This document shows, in pieces, positions 53,248-61,878 of a stretch of 64,000 nucleotides of DNA; the first letter of the stretch is position 1, and each line of letters opens with the position of its first letter. The stretch spans positions 248,001 through 312,000 of the forward strand of contig NZ_QGDL01000003.1 of the NCBI RefSeq assembly GCF_003149245.1, read 5' to 3'. This stretch comes from Faecalicatena orotica (lineage in GTDB: Bacteria > Bacillota > Clostridia > Lachnospirales > Lachnospiraceae). Below the pieces are notes generated by a model, which saw only the letters and a program-made list of their open reading frames with translations, was not told where the DNA came from and ran no database searches. The position numbers were made by a program, and so were the translations under genes.

Positions 53248-54432
53248 CTACAGCCTGTCCTTCTGAAATATATCTGATTCTTTTAACACCCGCAGCAGCT
53301 CTGCTATCTTCTCTTCATTTACGACAAGTGCCATCCGCACATATCCTTCCCCTTCACTCCCGAATGCACTTCCCGGCGTGACAATCAGTCCGGTCTTATC
53401 CATAAGCTCCATACAAAAAGAAAGCGATGTCTCATATCCTTCCGGGATTTTTGCCCACACAAACATCGTCCCCTGACTGTCCGGGACATTCCATCCGATC
53501 TGCCTTAAGCCGCCGCAAAGAGCCTTATTCCTCGCCGCATACTCCTGCCTCTGCGTCTCGATAAAGTCGTCCGGCCCCGTAAGTGCCGCGATGGCAGCAT
53601 ACTGTACCGGCAGAAAGATACCATAATCGATCTGTGACCGCAGTGCCTTAAACCTGCTGATGATTTCCCTGTTACCAACAACAAAAGATATTCTTGCCCC
53701 TGTCAGGTTATAGGATTTGGAAAGAGAATAGAATTCCACGCCAACCTCTCTTGCCCCATCAAAAGATAAAAAGGACCTTCCCTGTGTTCTTGTAAAAATG
53801 ATATCCGAGTATGCATTGTCATGCAGAATGATAATATGATTCTTCTTTGCAAATAAAATGAGCTCCTCATAAAATTCGTCAGGCGCACAGACGCAAACCG
53901 GATTCAGCGGATAGGAAACAATCATATACTTCGCCCTCTCCAGAAGCTCCTCCGGTATATTCTTAAGATCTGGCAGATATCCGTTCTTTTCCTCAATCTT
54001 GTATGTCTCAATCCGGGCCCCGGCCATCACACCGCTCATCTCAAAGATCGGATATCCCGGATTCGGTACCAGAATCGTATCTCCGGGATTGCAGAAAACA
54101 AGGCCGATATGGGCCATCCCTTCCTGAGAACCATAGACAGACATGATCTCATCTTTCTCCAGTTCCACCTGAAACCGCTTTTGATAGCGGTACCGGACAG
54201 CCTCAACCAGTTCCGGCAGATCATCCAATGCATACTTATAATTATCCGGATTCCCACATGCCTCCTGCATAGCCCGCATAATATGTCCTGCGGGCTGAAA
54301 ATCCGGCGTGCCGACAGACAGATTATAGACCGTGCGTCCCTGCGCCAACAGTTCCTCCTTCTTCTGGTTCAAAGCGGCAAAAATGCCGGGCTGTATATCA
54401 TTTACCTTGTCAGAAAACCGAAAACTCTCCAT
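53248..54432 (-). CDS. Class I/II PLP-dependent aminotransferase
   Basis: A 394-aa aminotransferase of the DapL/AspC-like fold. The Schiff-base lysine is K239 in YSLSKSYNLTGAR, the phosphate-binding Arg follows in the same block, and the substrate carboxylate Arg is in GEGYVRMAL. The usual YPxNPT segment reads YPLNPVC here. The acceptor amine is unknown. It is placed directly before the orphan SBP gene with a 1-nt gap, an odd partner for a sugar-binding protein. AGGAGG precedes the ATG. Confidence 0.88.
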   Translation of the reverse strand: MESFRFSDKVNDIQPGIFAALNQKKEELLAQGRTVYNLSVGTPDFQPAGHIMRAMQEACGNPDNYKYALDDLPELVEAVRYRYQKRFQVELEKDEIMSVYGSQEGMAHIGLVFCNPGDTILVPNPGYPIFEMSGVMAGARIETYKIEEKNGYLPDLKNIPEELLERAKYMIVSYPLNPVCVCAPDEFYEELILFAKKNHIIILHDNAYSDIIFTRTQGRSFLSFDGAREVGVEFYSLSKSYNLTGARISFVVGNREIISRFKALRSQIDYGIFLPVQYAAIAALTGPDDFIETQRQEYAARNKALCGGLRQIGWNVPDSQGTMFVWAKIPEGYETSLSFCMELMDKTGLIVTPGSAFGSEGEGYVRMALVVNEEKIAELLRVLKESDIFQKDRL

Positions 54433-54511
54433 CTCAAAAATGCCTCCTCATGTGTAGATACTTCATATTGTTTATTATAGCATGGATGGAGTAGTCTTGT
54501 CATTTTCTACC

Positions 54512-54679
54512 TTATTCCGTCTTCTGGAATTTTGCGTCAAATCTAGTTTCCATTTCTTCGAGCCTGATGTTAAAATACTCTTCGGTCTCTTCCAAACGGC
54601 CTATGAACTTGTCTTCTGTCTTCGCCGCCCTTTCATCAATTAATCTTGCAATTGCCTGTAAATCCTGTTTCTGCAGCAT
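54512..54679 (-). CDS. 55-aa coiled-coil protein
   Basis: A short gene between the aldolase and aminotransferase genes. It begins MLQKQDLQAIARLIDERAAK and continues as an amphipathic, Glu/Arg-rich helix (RLEETEEYFNIRLEEMETRF), predicted as a coiled coil. GAGG lies 6-7 nt before the ATG and a near-consensus promoter stands 50 nt upstream. It resembles small LTKEDLQAI-type helical proteins common in Clostridia; function unknown. It could also be a degenerate longer gene of that kind. Confidence 0.6.
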   Translation of the reverse strand: MLQKQDLQAIARLIDERAAKTEDKFIGRLEETEEYFNIRLEEMETRFDAKFQKTE

Positions 54680-54731
54680 GTATACCTCAACGCCACCTTT
54701 CTGAAATCTTTGTTTCCATGTGTCTGATTTC

Positions 54732-54760
54732 AGTATAAGAAAAGATGACGGTTATGACAA
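54732..54760 (-). promoter_or_regulatory. Promoter upstream of the small coiled-coil gene
   Basis: TTGTCA (54755-54760), 17-nt spacer, TATACT (54732-54737) on the minus strand. It may also drive the aminotransferase and orphan SBP genes. The rest of the 412-nt gap before the aldolase stop holds nothing else I can see. Confidence 0.7.
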
Positions 54761-54844
54761 ACAGGTTGTAACTGCTTGACAAGGTGTTATTAGTTCAGAT
54801 ATCCTGGTCCTGAATGGCGAACTGGTCAGTACTGTTCCCGCTGG

Positions 54845-55783
54845 TTACATCAGACTTCTCTTTACTTCTTCAGCAACCAGTTTTACCAGACGTTCCACAT
54901 CCGCTTTCCCGCGGAAGTATGTATCTCCCGCTTTTTTATCACTGCCGAACAGTTTCATCTTTTTCATTGTTTCCTGCTTTACCGCTCCCACAGCTGCGGG
55001 GATTAAGTCGATAATTCCTTTGTTCATATTCGTGAACTTTTTAAACTCCGCCTCAACCGCAGCTATATTGATATCCGTAAAAATATTTACCTTGCTGATT
55101 CCTTCTGAAATAGCCTGCCTAAAATCAGAATCCGTTAGCCCGGATCCTCCATGCAGTACCAACGGGACATCCACAGTCTTTGCAATGGTCCGGATTCGTT
55201 CAAAATCTAATTTCGGCGGCAGTTTGTATGCCCCATGTGCGTTCCCCACCGCAATCGCCAATGCATCTACTTTGGTCTTCTCTACATAATCTTTTGCCAT
55301 GTCCGGCTCTGTATAAAACTGCTTTGGGTCCGTCATATGTGAACTTCCCTCCGGAGATCCTTCATTATCCCCCACATGTCCGAGTTCACCCTCGATTGTG
55401 GCGCCATAGGAGTGGGCGATATCTGCCATTTCTCTCACTTTTCTTACATTCTCCTCATAAGAATCTGTAGAGCAGTCATACATGATGGATGAAAATCCCA
55501 GTTCCAGTGCTTTCAGACAGGTTTCCTTATTCAATCCGTGATCCAAATGGATCACAATCGGCACATTCGCCTTCTTTGCCATCGGAATCAGGTAATACGA
55601 CACCTCCTCCAGTGGCCCGTAAGGGAACAGCACCTCGGCCGTGCCCATGATTACAGGGGAACCTGTGCTTTCTGCCGCACTGATAATTCCTCTTGCCAGC
55701 TCCAGATTTACCGCATTAAATAATCCTACTGCGTAATGATTCCTTTTCGCGGGAATCAATACTTCATTCAAGTTTACTAACAT
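54845..55783 (-). CDS. Class II fructose-bisphosphate aldolase family protein
   Basis: A 312-aa zinc-dependent aldolase. FNAVNLELARGIISAAE, IHLDHG with D81 and the zinc ligand H82, IEGELGHVG, the His in AIAVGNAHGAY and LHGGSGLTD, and the phosphate-binding KVNIFTDI are present. It could act on fructose-1,6-bisphosphate, tagatose-bisphosphate or another ketose-1-phosphate. It is the third gene of an isomerase-kinase-aldolase series, 26 nt after the PfkB kinase, so it probably cleaves the kinase product into two trioses. AAGGAGG precedes the ATG. Confidence 0.88.
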   Translation of the reverse strand: MLVNLNEVLIPAKRNHYAVGLFNAVNLELARGIISAAESTGSPVIMGTAEVLFPYGPLEEVSYYLIPMAKKANVPIVIHLDHGLNKETCLKALELGFSSIMYDCSTDSYEENVRKVREMADIAHSYGATIEGELGHVGDNEGSPEGSSHMTDPKQFYTEPDMAKDYVEKTKVDALAIAVGNAHGAYKLPPKLDFERIRTIAKTVDVPLVLHGGSGLTDSDFRQAISEGISKVNIFTDINIAAVEAEFKKFTNMNKGIIDLIPAAVGAVKQETMKKMKLFGSDKKAGDTYFRGKADVERLVKLVAEEVKRSLM

Positions 55784-55809
55784 ATTCAGCCTCCTTATAT
55801 TTTAATAAT

Positions 55810-56934
55810 CTATCTTGCACTTTTACACCAGCCCGCATTTATTTTATTTTCCAATTCTTCAAAAGACTTCAGCCCGCTCAGTGCATCATAAACTGCCACG
55901 CAGGATGCACCGGTTGCCGCGGAAAGCTGCAGGGTCTTCTCCAGTGGGTATCCTTCCAGCATAGCAGTCAGAAACGCCGCAATGCTCGTATCTCCTGCCC
56001 CGGTCCCGGAAAGGATGCGCTCTGGAACATAGCTCTTCTCGAATCCCTCCCTGCCTGCCCAGCTGTTTAAATCCAGCCCGGCCCGGCTTCCTATATTCAT
56101 CAGTGTCCGCCTGTCTGCTGTTTTATAATACATTCCGGGAGCGCCGCATTTAATCAGAAGGGCCTTTGCGCCAAATTCCATACATTGCTTTCCAAGGGGC
56201 ATGATATCCTTCTCAATATTCAGCATTTCCGTAATATCACTTCCACCGGCCCGCTCCTGCCACTCTGTATATCGCTTCTTATCCAGCATATAGCAGAGTT
56301 CTTCCACACTGGGCACAAAAAAGTCCACGTAAGGCATAACCCGCTCCAGAATCTTCTCCCAGTCAGCCGTGCCTGCTTCTGCATCCGGGTCTACGGCCGC
56401 CATATCAAGGGAAGTTGCTGCACCTGCAGCCTTTGCCCGCTTCATGATTTCCACCAGTTCCTCTCCGTCATGTTCATACATGGATTTCATCAATGGAGGA
56501 TATCCGAAGTGAAACAATGCCGCTTCTTCCAGAGCTTTCTGTGGAATATCCGATGCCCGGAACGAATGGTTTGCCCCTGGATTATGCAGAAAGATGCGGT
56601 CAATCCCCGGAACCGCCAGAATGACAGAGTAGGATGTAGATTCCTGATCCGATAAAATCATCCCTTTTTCTGCATCATGCTGCCTCAGAATATTACAGAC
56701 CATCTCACCAAATGCATCCGTTCCGATTTTTCCCATTAAAGTAACGTCTGCACCGAGAATTTTCATTGCCAGTCCGGTATTGGCTACGGCCCCGCCTGTG
56801 TGCACATCCGCCTCCCCCATTTGTATCAGTCTTCCCGGAGAAAGAATCTCGCTCAGCCGGGATACCTTTTTATCAGGGAATACCGGTGTAATATCCAGAC
56901 ATATATGTCCGGCTGCGATTACTTTTTTCTTCAT
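55810..56934 (-). CDS. PfkB-family carbohydrate kinase
   Basis: A 374-aa ribokinase-type kinase. The N-terminal MKKKVIAAGHICLDITP strand and GGAVANTGLAMKILGADVTLMGKIG (split motif) bind sugar; the C-terminal LSGTGAGDTSIAAFLTAML supplies the anion hole and catalytic Asp near residue 320. The start was set at the ATG after AGGAGG; 23 upstream in-frame codons have no ribosome site. Located between the xylose-isomerase-like gene and the aldolase, it should phosphorylate the ketose made by the former. Substrate unknown. Confidence 0.87.
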   Translation of the reverse strand: MKKKVIAAGHICLDITPVFPDKKVSRLSEILSPGRLIQMGEADVHTGGAVANTGLAMKILGADVTLMGKIGTDAFGEMVCNILRQHDAEKGMILSDQESTSYSVILAVPGIDRIFLHNPGANHSFRASDIPQKALEEAALFHFGYPPLMKSMYEHDGEELVEIMKRAKAAGAATSLDMAAVDPDAEAGTADWEKILERVMPYVDFFVPSVEELCYMLDKKRYTEWQERAGGSDITEMLNIEKDIMPLGKQCMEFGAKALLIKCGAPGMYYKTADRRTLMNIGSRAGLDLNSWAGREGFEKSYVPERILSGTGAGDTSIAAFLTAMLEGYPLEKTLQLSAATGASCVAVYDALSGLKSFEELENKINAGWCKSAR

Positions 56935-56961
56935 AACTGCCTCCTGTCTTTTTTCTGATAT

Positions 56962-56996
56962 GGAAAACGGGAGACCTTCTGATCTCCCTGTTTTCC
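56962..56996 (-). promoter_or_regulatory. Stable hairpin between isomerase and kinase genes
   Basis: GGAAAACGGGAGA and TCTCCCTGTTTTCC pair with one bulge around an 8-nt loop. No strong T-run follows, so it is more likely an mRNA processing or stability element than a terminator. Confidence 0.5.
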
Positions 56997-57006
56997 GCCT
57001 CAAAGC

Positions 57007-58041
57007 TTATTCGATTCCCATCAGAAGATTCATCACATACATTTCCAGTGCCTCAAAATCTCTGTTCTCAACACACTTTTTCTGGAAATCATAATCAAAC
57101 TTATCCACTTTTTCTTCCAGAGCCTTGAAAATCTTCAGGCTGTTTTCCAGATGCTTGTAGCTGTCCCCATCCGTTGTCGTTCTCATCGCCTTCACATCAA
57201 GGCCGACATATTCTCCGTTCTCTCCATATCCATTTTCCTTCAGAACCTTTACCTGATTGAATGCGGCACGCAGGTTCTCCACACCAAAAGATTTATTCTG
57301 GTCATAGCGGATTCCATTCTGGTCATTCAGGTGTACGGTCATCAGTTTCCCCATTGCCAGGGCAAATCCGATCTCATTGGCCGGGTCCAGACCTGCCAGA
57401 ATGGCATGTGCGCTCTCAAGATTACCGCCTACACGTGACGGGGCGATTGTTGCGGCTGAAACTGCCATGACATGCCCCATTGTTCCGCAGATGCTTCTGT
57501 CAATCGGCTCATTTGGCTTCGGCTCAATACATACACGGATCTTTGGATCATATTCCAGCATCTTGTTGATTGCCTCGACAAGCATCTTTGTAGCCCATAC
57601 AGGAGATTTTGATTCTGCGCAAAGCGTTCCCTCCCTTGCGAGCCAGAGTACAACCATGTCACAGCCAAGCTCGTTGGCAATATCAATTGAGCGGTAAGCT
57701 CTCCACATCGCATACTCACGGTCTTTTGCAGATGTACTCATAAAACCGCCGTCCTGTGTATGTTCATCCATCCACAGGCGCGGTGCCACAAATTCTGCTT
57801 TAAGGTTATACTTGTCCAGTGTCTTTTTCAGTTCACGCGCTTTCTCTTTGATTTCCTCTTCCGTGTAGTCATTAATATTCGGCACTGCATCATCATCATG
57901 GAACTGAACTGCGGAAAATCCCAGTTCTGCAAACTTTTTGTACTTCTCCTCTGCAGGAATGTCCTTTCTTGTTGCTGGTCCGTAAGAATCTGCTCCTGTA
58001 TGTACATTCCAGGGACCTACTGAAAACTTAAATTCTGTCAT
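57007..58041 (-). CDS. Class I xylose isomerase-like protein with altered metal site
   Basis: A 344-aa TIM barrel aligning by eye with actinobacterial-type (class I) xylose isomerase. FHDDDAVPN carries the catalytic His (H48) and IEPKPNEP the metal Glu and Lys (E173, K175); GNLESAH supplies E209 and H212, and YDQNKSFG one Asp. But HLNDQNG stands where xylose isomerase has HIDLNGQNG, so the Asp ligand reads His (H237), and the second Asp of DxD reads Asn (N249). Two metal ligands are therefore changed. It may isomerise a different aldose. First gene of the isomerase-kinase-aldolase operon, divergent from an AraC regulator. The start was chosen at MTEFKF. Confidence 0.75.
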   Translation of the reverse strand: MTEFKFSVGPWNVHTGADSYGPATRKDIPAEEKYKKFAELGFSAVQFHDDDAVPNINDYTEEEIKEKARELKKTLDKYNLKAEFVAPRLWMDEHTQDGGFMSTSAKDREYAMWRAYRSIDIANELGCDMVVLWLAREGTLCAESKSPVWATKMLVEAINKMLEYDPKIRVCIEPKPNEPIDRSICGTMGHVMAVSAATIAPSRVGGNLESAHAILAGLDPANEIGFALAMGKLMTVHLNDQNGIRYDQNKSFGVENLRAAFNQVKVLKENGYGENGEYVGLDVKAMRTTTDGDSYKHLENSLKIFKALEEKVDKFDYDFQKKCVENRDFEALEMYVMNLLMGIE

Positions 58042-58186
58042 AATAATCTTTTCCTTTCTTTCATAAAAATCGGCTGTCTCGGTATTCTCAGCACTTTTTC
58101 CGGAACACCACACACCGTTTATCTGTTATGTCTTATTTATACCAGAAACAGCGGTCCAAAAAATGATAATGTTGCGATTTTTTTTG

Positions 58187-58215
58187 TTGTTTATTGCTCT
58201 TGTGTGGTGTATCAT
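58187..58215 (+). promoter_or_regulatory. Promoter of the third araC gene
   Basis: TTGTTT (58187-58192), 17-nt spacer, TATCAT (58210-58215), 32 nt before the start codon, in the divergent region shared with the isomerase gene. Confidence 0.55.
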
Positions 58216-58247
58216 GAAATCAAAACTATTTGGAGGAGAATGACGAT

Positions 58248-59195
58248 ATGGGTAAAAAAGAAGAGTTTGAAATTATACAGCATACAACCATGAACTATCT
58301 GGAAATCTTTCTGGTTGAAATGACTACCCGCAGTCCACACGGACACGGCGATCTGGAAATCGGCATCCTTCTGGATGGGGATCTTACCCTTTTTACAGAG
58401 TTTAAGCAGCTTGAACTGCATGCAGGGGACATCTATATCATAAACAGGTATCAAATACATTCTTTCTTAAATAAGGACGGAAAGAACCAGATACTGGCAT
58501 TTCAGATTCATCCTGACTTTTACCGCAGGATCGATTACCAGCTTGGTTTACTTCGTCTGGATAACAGCATTATACGAAGCGGTGGACTTTATAAGAGCCT
58601 GTACCAGACGCTCCTTTCCTGTGCCGCAATATATTTCTCTTCATCCGCGCATAATGCCATTAAGTGTTCCAGTCTGGTTCTGGACGCGATTTACCAGCTG
58701 TTAACATATACGGATTATACAATTACGAGTGAACAGGAATCCGCCACCGCAAAGAACAACTCCAAACGGCTGAACCGGATTACAGACTACATCTCAGAAC
58801 ACTATCGGGAGCATATTTCTTTACAGGACATTGCCGGTCTGGAAAATATAACAACCTATCATGCTTCGCACTTCATCACGCAGATGCTTGGAATTTCCTT
58901 TCAGGAATATCTGAATAACATCCGGTTTGAGCACGCCTTCCAGCTGGTTGACAAATCCGATTTGCCGATCCTAGATATCTGCCTCGAAACAGGGTTTTCC
59001 AGCAGCCGTTATTTGAATCAGATGTTTATAAAAAAACTTGGATGCAGTGTAAAAGAATATAGGAAAAAGCAGGAAAAGCCGCACCTGATCGGTGCAGCTC
59101 TCCCTACTGATAATGTACAGAAACGGTATTCCTTGGAACAGGCAGCTTTTGCCCTGTCCCGTTATACCCTCTTTCCGAAACATTTTTCAAAATAA
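58248..59195 (+). CDS. AraC-family transcriptional regulator (sugar operon)
   Basis: A 315-aa AraC-type regulator. The N-terminal cupin domain contains SPHGHGDLEIGILLDGD and ELHAGDIYIINRYQIHSF. The C-terminal helix-turn-helix pair reads ISLQDIAGLENITTYHASHF and GFSSSRYLNQMFIKKLGCS. The start was set at the ATG 11 nt after GGAGG. It is divergent from the isomerase-kinase-aldolase operon, which it probably controls. Its 3' end overlaps the convergent TIM-barrel gene by 34 bp. It is not a close relative of the two lnp-locus AraC proteins. Confidence 0.87.
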   Translation: MGKKEEFEIIQHTTMNYLEIFLVEMTTRSPHGHGDLEIGILLDGDLTLFTEFKQLELHAGDIYIINRYQIHSFLNKDGKNQILAFQIHPDFYRRIDYQLGLLRLDNSIIRSGGLYKSLYQTLLSCAAIYFSSSAHNAIKCSSLVLDAIYQLLTYTDYTITSEQESATAKNNSKRLNRITDYISEHYREHISLQDIAGLENITTYHASHFITQMLGISFQEYLNNIRFEHAFQLVDKSDLPILDICLETGFSSSRYLNQMFIKKLGCSVKEYRKKQEKPHLIGAALPTDNVQKRYSLEQAAFALSRYTLFPKHFSK

Positions 59196-60046
59196 GCCAC
59201 AGCATCTTTAATATTTCTGTAATGGTTATCCAAAGCGGTATATTCTATCACTGCATATCCCTGATACCCATTCTGTTCCATACAGTTTGCCAAAGTGCAG
59301 AAATCGACAATTCCCTGTCCATGTATCGCTCCCCGCATCTTCTTTCCGCTGATGTCCATATCTCCCGGTTCCTCATCCGGTACATATGCCATATCCTTTA
59401 AATGAATATGGCATATTCGTTCTCTGAATGCTTCATAATAGGAAACAGGATTTTCATGCTTTATGAGCATATTTCCGCTGTCATAGGCCAGATACAGCTC
59501 CGGCACTGCATCCAGCAGCGCCCTGGTTTCATCGATACTGCATAAGGGAAGTGTCACTTCTGGTGTATCCTCTACACATACCCGGATTCCTTTTGTTTTG
59601 CCATATACTGCTATAGGTCTGATGTTCTCAGCCAATGCAGTCGCAAGTTCTTCCATACTATATCCAGAAATATCCTCCTGCACTGCAAGTGCAAGCATCA
59701 CTATTTTTACCCCAAGGCTTTCTGCCTCGTCCACAGCTCTGCATGCTTTTTCAATTATATGCCCTGCCTCTTCTTTATTCACGACGGCAAACGTATCAAA
59801 ATGAACCATGCCCCCTGCTGTAAGATGATTCCCGGCAAGTATTTTCCGGACATAATCCTTTCCAAACAGTTCCAGTTCCAGAGTTGTTATCTCTACTGTA
59901 TGGATACCTGCATCGGATACCGTCTTTAATATTTCTTTATACAGCTTCTTTAAATCCGCAATATCTGCCATACCATGTTCCCTGCTTAATGCCTGAAGAA
60001 GCATTGCAGTCGTCATAAAACTAAACTTTATTTTACTGCTGTTCAT
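59162..60046 (-). CDS. Sugar phosphate isomerase/epimerase (AP_endonuc_2 TIM barrel)
   Basis: A 294-aa TIM barrel of the IolE/UlaE/xylose isomerase-like superfamily. Candidate metal ligands are the Glu in VCVEDTPE, the Asp in LAYDSGN, the His in ICHIHLKD and the Glu in YAVIEYTALD. Family members include 2-keto-myo-inositol dehydratase and various epimerases. It follows the Gfo/Idh/MocA gene by 50 nt on the same strand, a frequent pair in inositol- and keto-sugar pathways. AGGGGG precedes the ATG. Confidence 0.83.
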   Translation of the reverse strand: MNSSKIKFSFMTTAMLLQALSREHGMADIADLKKLYKEILKTVSDAGIHTVEITTLELELFGKDYVRKILAGNHLTAGGMVHFDTFAVVNKEEAGHIIEKACRAVDEAESLGVKIVMLALAVQEDISGYSMEELATALAENIRPIAVYGKTKGIRVCVEDTPEVTLPLCSIDETRALLDAVPELYLAYDSGNMLIKHENPVSYYEAFRERICHIHLKDMAYVPDEEPGDMDISGKKMRGAIHGQGIVDFCTLANCMEQNGYQGYAVIEYTALDNHYRNIKDAVAYFEKCFGKRV

Positions 60047-60096
60047 TCTTTTCCCCCTTATGTAATCTCTTCATTCATTTTAAAGACTCCAATAGT

Positions 60097-61227
60097 TTAA
60101 ACAATCGAACCCTCAGCGTTATTTCCGGGATAATTTCTATCCAGATACCCCGGCTTCAGTCCCGGTATTTTCTCGAACGTGCTCTGCATTCTATAATACT
60201 TCCCACTCTCACTGCTTTGCGTAAACCCGTGCAGAATTTCTACTGCATGAAGGGCCAGCCCTGCATTTGCCCTGTGCTTTCTTTGATTCCTTATGGCCCA
60301 TGCCATCTCTGCCGCACCCAGGCCACGGCTTTCTTCCGCATATCCATAGTTAGATGGAATGATAACAGGGGTATCCTGCCCCTTTCTTAGAACAGAGACT
60401 TCCCCTCCGAATCCATTTGGATCTGCCATATTTAGAATTCCTTCCGTCCCATAGACCGTTAATCCAGGCATTTCCGGAAAAATACAGTCTGAATTGAAAT
60501 GAACTGTTCCCAGTGCACCATTTTCAAATTCCATCATGCCTGTGAGAATGCTTTCAACTTCTGTCTCATATGTTTCTCCATAATTCCCCATAAAAGGAAA
60601 TCTATGCATACGCTCCACCGGTTTATTTTTCATACCTGTTACTGCCGAAACCGGGCCTAATAGAAAAAGAAGTGCAGTCAGGTAATAAATACCTACATCT
60701 ACACCGATGCTCCCCCCTTTTTTCGATAAATAGGGGATGAATTCGCTGAGTGTATTGTAATCTCTGTTTACAAAAGCATGGCATGATTTGACCTCTCCAA
60801 TCATCCCGCTGTCAGCAATATCTTTTGCATTTTGAATTGCCGCACCCAGAAAAGTATCTGGTGCTGCCCCCAGATACAGGGCTTTTTCTTCAGCAAGTTC
60901 TGTAAGCTCTTTTGCCTGTTCATATTCAATTGACAGGACTTTTTCTGTATACACATGCCTGCCAGCTTCCAGTAATTGTTTAATGACTGAATAATGTACA
61001 CTGGGAGGTGTCAGATTCACCACCATTTCAATACTGCTGTCATTAAGGATATCTTCCATTGACATCTGTTGAATACCATATTTCCCGGCCATTTTTTCTG
61101 ACAATGAAACATTCACATCACAGCATCCTGCCAGATCTATTATGGAAAACTTGTTCTTTAGATTTTCCATATACTTCTCACTGATTGTTCCGCATCCTAC
61201 GATTGCGGTTTTTACTGTTTTTACCAT
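60097..61227 (-). CDS. Gfo/Idh/MocA family NAD(P)-dependent oxidoreductase
   Basis: A 376-aa oxidoreductase. The Rossmann motif is VGCGTISEKYM; the active-site EKP motif reads TEKVLS, keeping the Lys but replacing Pro with Val. The C-terminal half forms the usual beta-sheet domain. Substrates in this family are sugars, inositols and their derivatives. The start was set at the ATG 9 nt after AGGAG; the ATG three codons earlier overlaps that site. The gene starts one base after the VOC stop. Confidence 0.85.
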   Translation of the reverse strand: MVKTVKTAIVGCGTISEKYMENLKNKFSIIDLAGCCDVNVSLSEKMAGKYGIQQMSMEDILNDSSIEMVVNLTPPSVHYSVIKQLLEAGRHVYTEKVLSIEYEQAKELTELAEEKALYLGAAPDTFLGAAIQNAKDIADSGMIGEVKSCHAFVNRDYNTLSEFIPYLSKKGGSIGVDVGIYYLTALLFLLGPVSAVTGMKNKPVERMHRFPFMGNYGETYETEVESILTGMMEFENGALGTVHFNSDCIFPEMPGLTVYGTEGILNMADPNGFGGEVSVLRKGQDTPVIIPSNYGYAEESRGLGAAEMAWAIRNQRKHRANAGLALHAVEILHGFTQSSESGKYYRMQSTFEKIPGLKPGYLDRNYPGNNAEGSIV

Positions 61228-61228
61228 A

Positions 61229-61732
61229 TTATTCATCTCCTGTTATCTGCAATGATTCCTTTGTATACTCCATCACTTCAAAATGGTTGCCATCCGGATC
61301 TGTCAGCCAGAACTGGTATGTCCCATCCACCCCTTTCCGTATGGGACTGTCCGGTTTTATTCCATACTGGCATACTCTGTCCCACAATTCATGAATATTA
61401 TCAACCTCAAGACTAAAATGCTGATATCCATAATACTGTTTGATATCTGGCAGTTCCTTTTTCTCCCCGTACTGATAGAATAACTCTATCAGTTGGTTTG
61501 GTGCCATCTCCAGATATACAAACCATTCTTTATCCCCCATCTGACCCAGATACTGCATAAATCCCGTAAGTTCTTCATTCATCTCCGCTTGTGGTTCCGA
61601 CTGCATTTTTCTAAGGGCCTGAGAAAAAGTCATAGAAAATTTTTTCTTCATCCCCAGCGCATTGCAGTAGAAGTCCAGCATTGCCTCCATGTTTTTCACA
61701 TCAAATCCAATGTGTGATATACCTTTGATCAT
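61229..61732 (-). CDS. VOC (glyoxalase/bleomycin resistance) family protein
   Basis: A 167-aa protein with two beta-alpha-beta-beta-beta repeats. Likely metal ligands are the His in ISHIGFDV, the Glu in NQLIELFYQ, the His in YGYQHFSLEV and the Glu in GNHFEVMEY. Such proteins catalyse isomerisations, dioxygenations or epimerisations of small molecules. It heads the small operon with the Gfo/Idh/MocA and TIM-barrel genes. Function here unknown. Confidence 0.82.
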   Translation of the reverse strand: MIKGISHIGFDVKNMEAMLDFYCNALGMKKKFSMTFSQALRKMQSEPQAEMNEELTGFMQYLGQMGDKEWFVYLEMAPNQLIELFYQYGEKKELPDIKQYYGYQHFSLEVDNIHELWDRVCQYGIKPDSPIRKGVDGTYQFWLTDPDGNHFEVMEYTKESLQITGDE

Positions 61733-61878
61733 TGTATTTCCTCCTGAATTATTTACTGGTTTTTATTATAAAGGCTATTACTGAATCAGAATATGGCTTC
61801 AGTAGACAACTGTAGTTGGTTAATTCGGACATCTTTATTTTGAACTTAACTGCTGAACCACTGCAATCCCCAAAAAGA

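Noticed and set aside
54845-58041. Reading the isomerase-kinase-aldolase trio as sulfoglycolysis (sulfo-EMP).
   Set aside because: The layout is similar, but there is no GH31 sulfoquinovosidase, no sulfolactaldehyde enzyme and no sulfonate exporter in the window.
54845-61732. Reading the PfkB kinase, class II aldolase, TIM-barrel and Gfo/Idh/MocA genes as an inositol (iol) operon.
   Set aside because: IolD, IolB and IolA equivalents are missing, the genes are in two separate units, and the isomerase resembles xylose isomerase rather than IolE or IolI.
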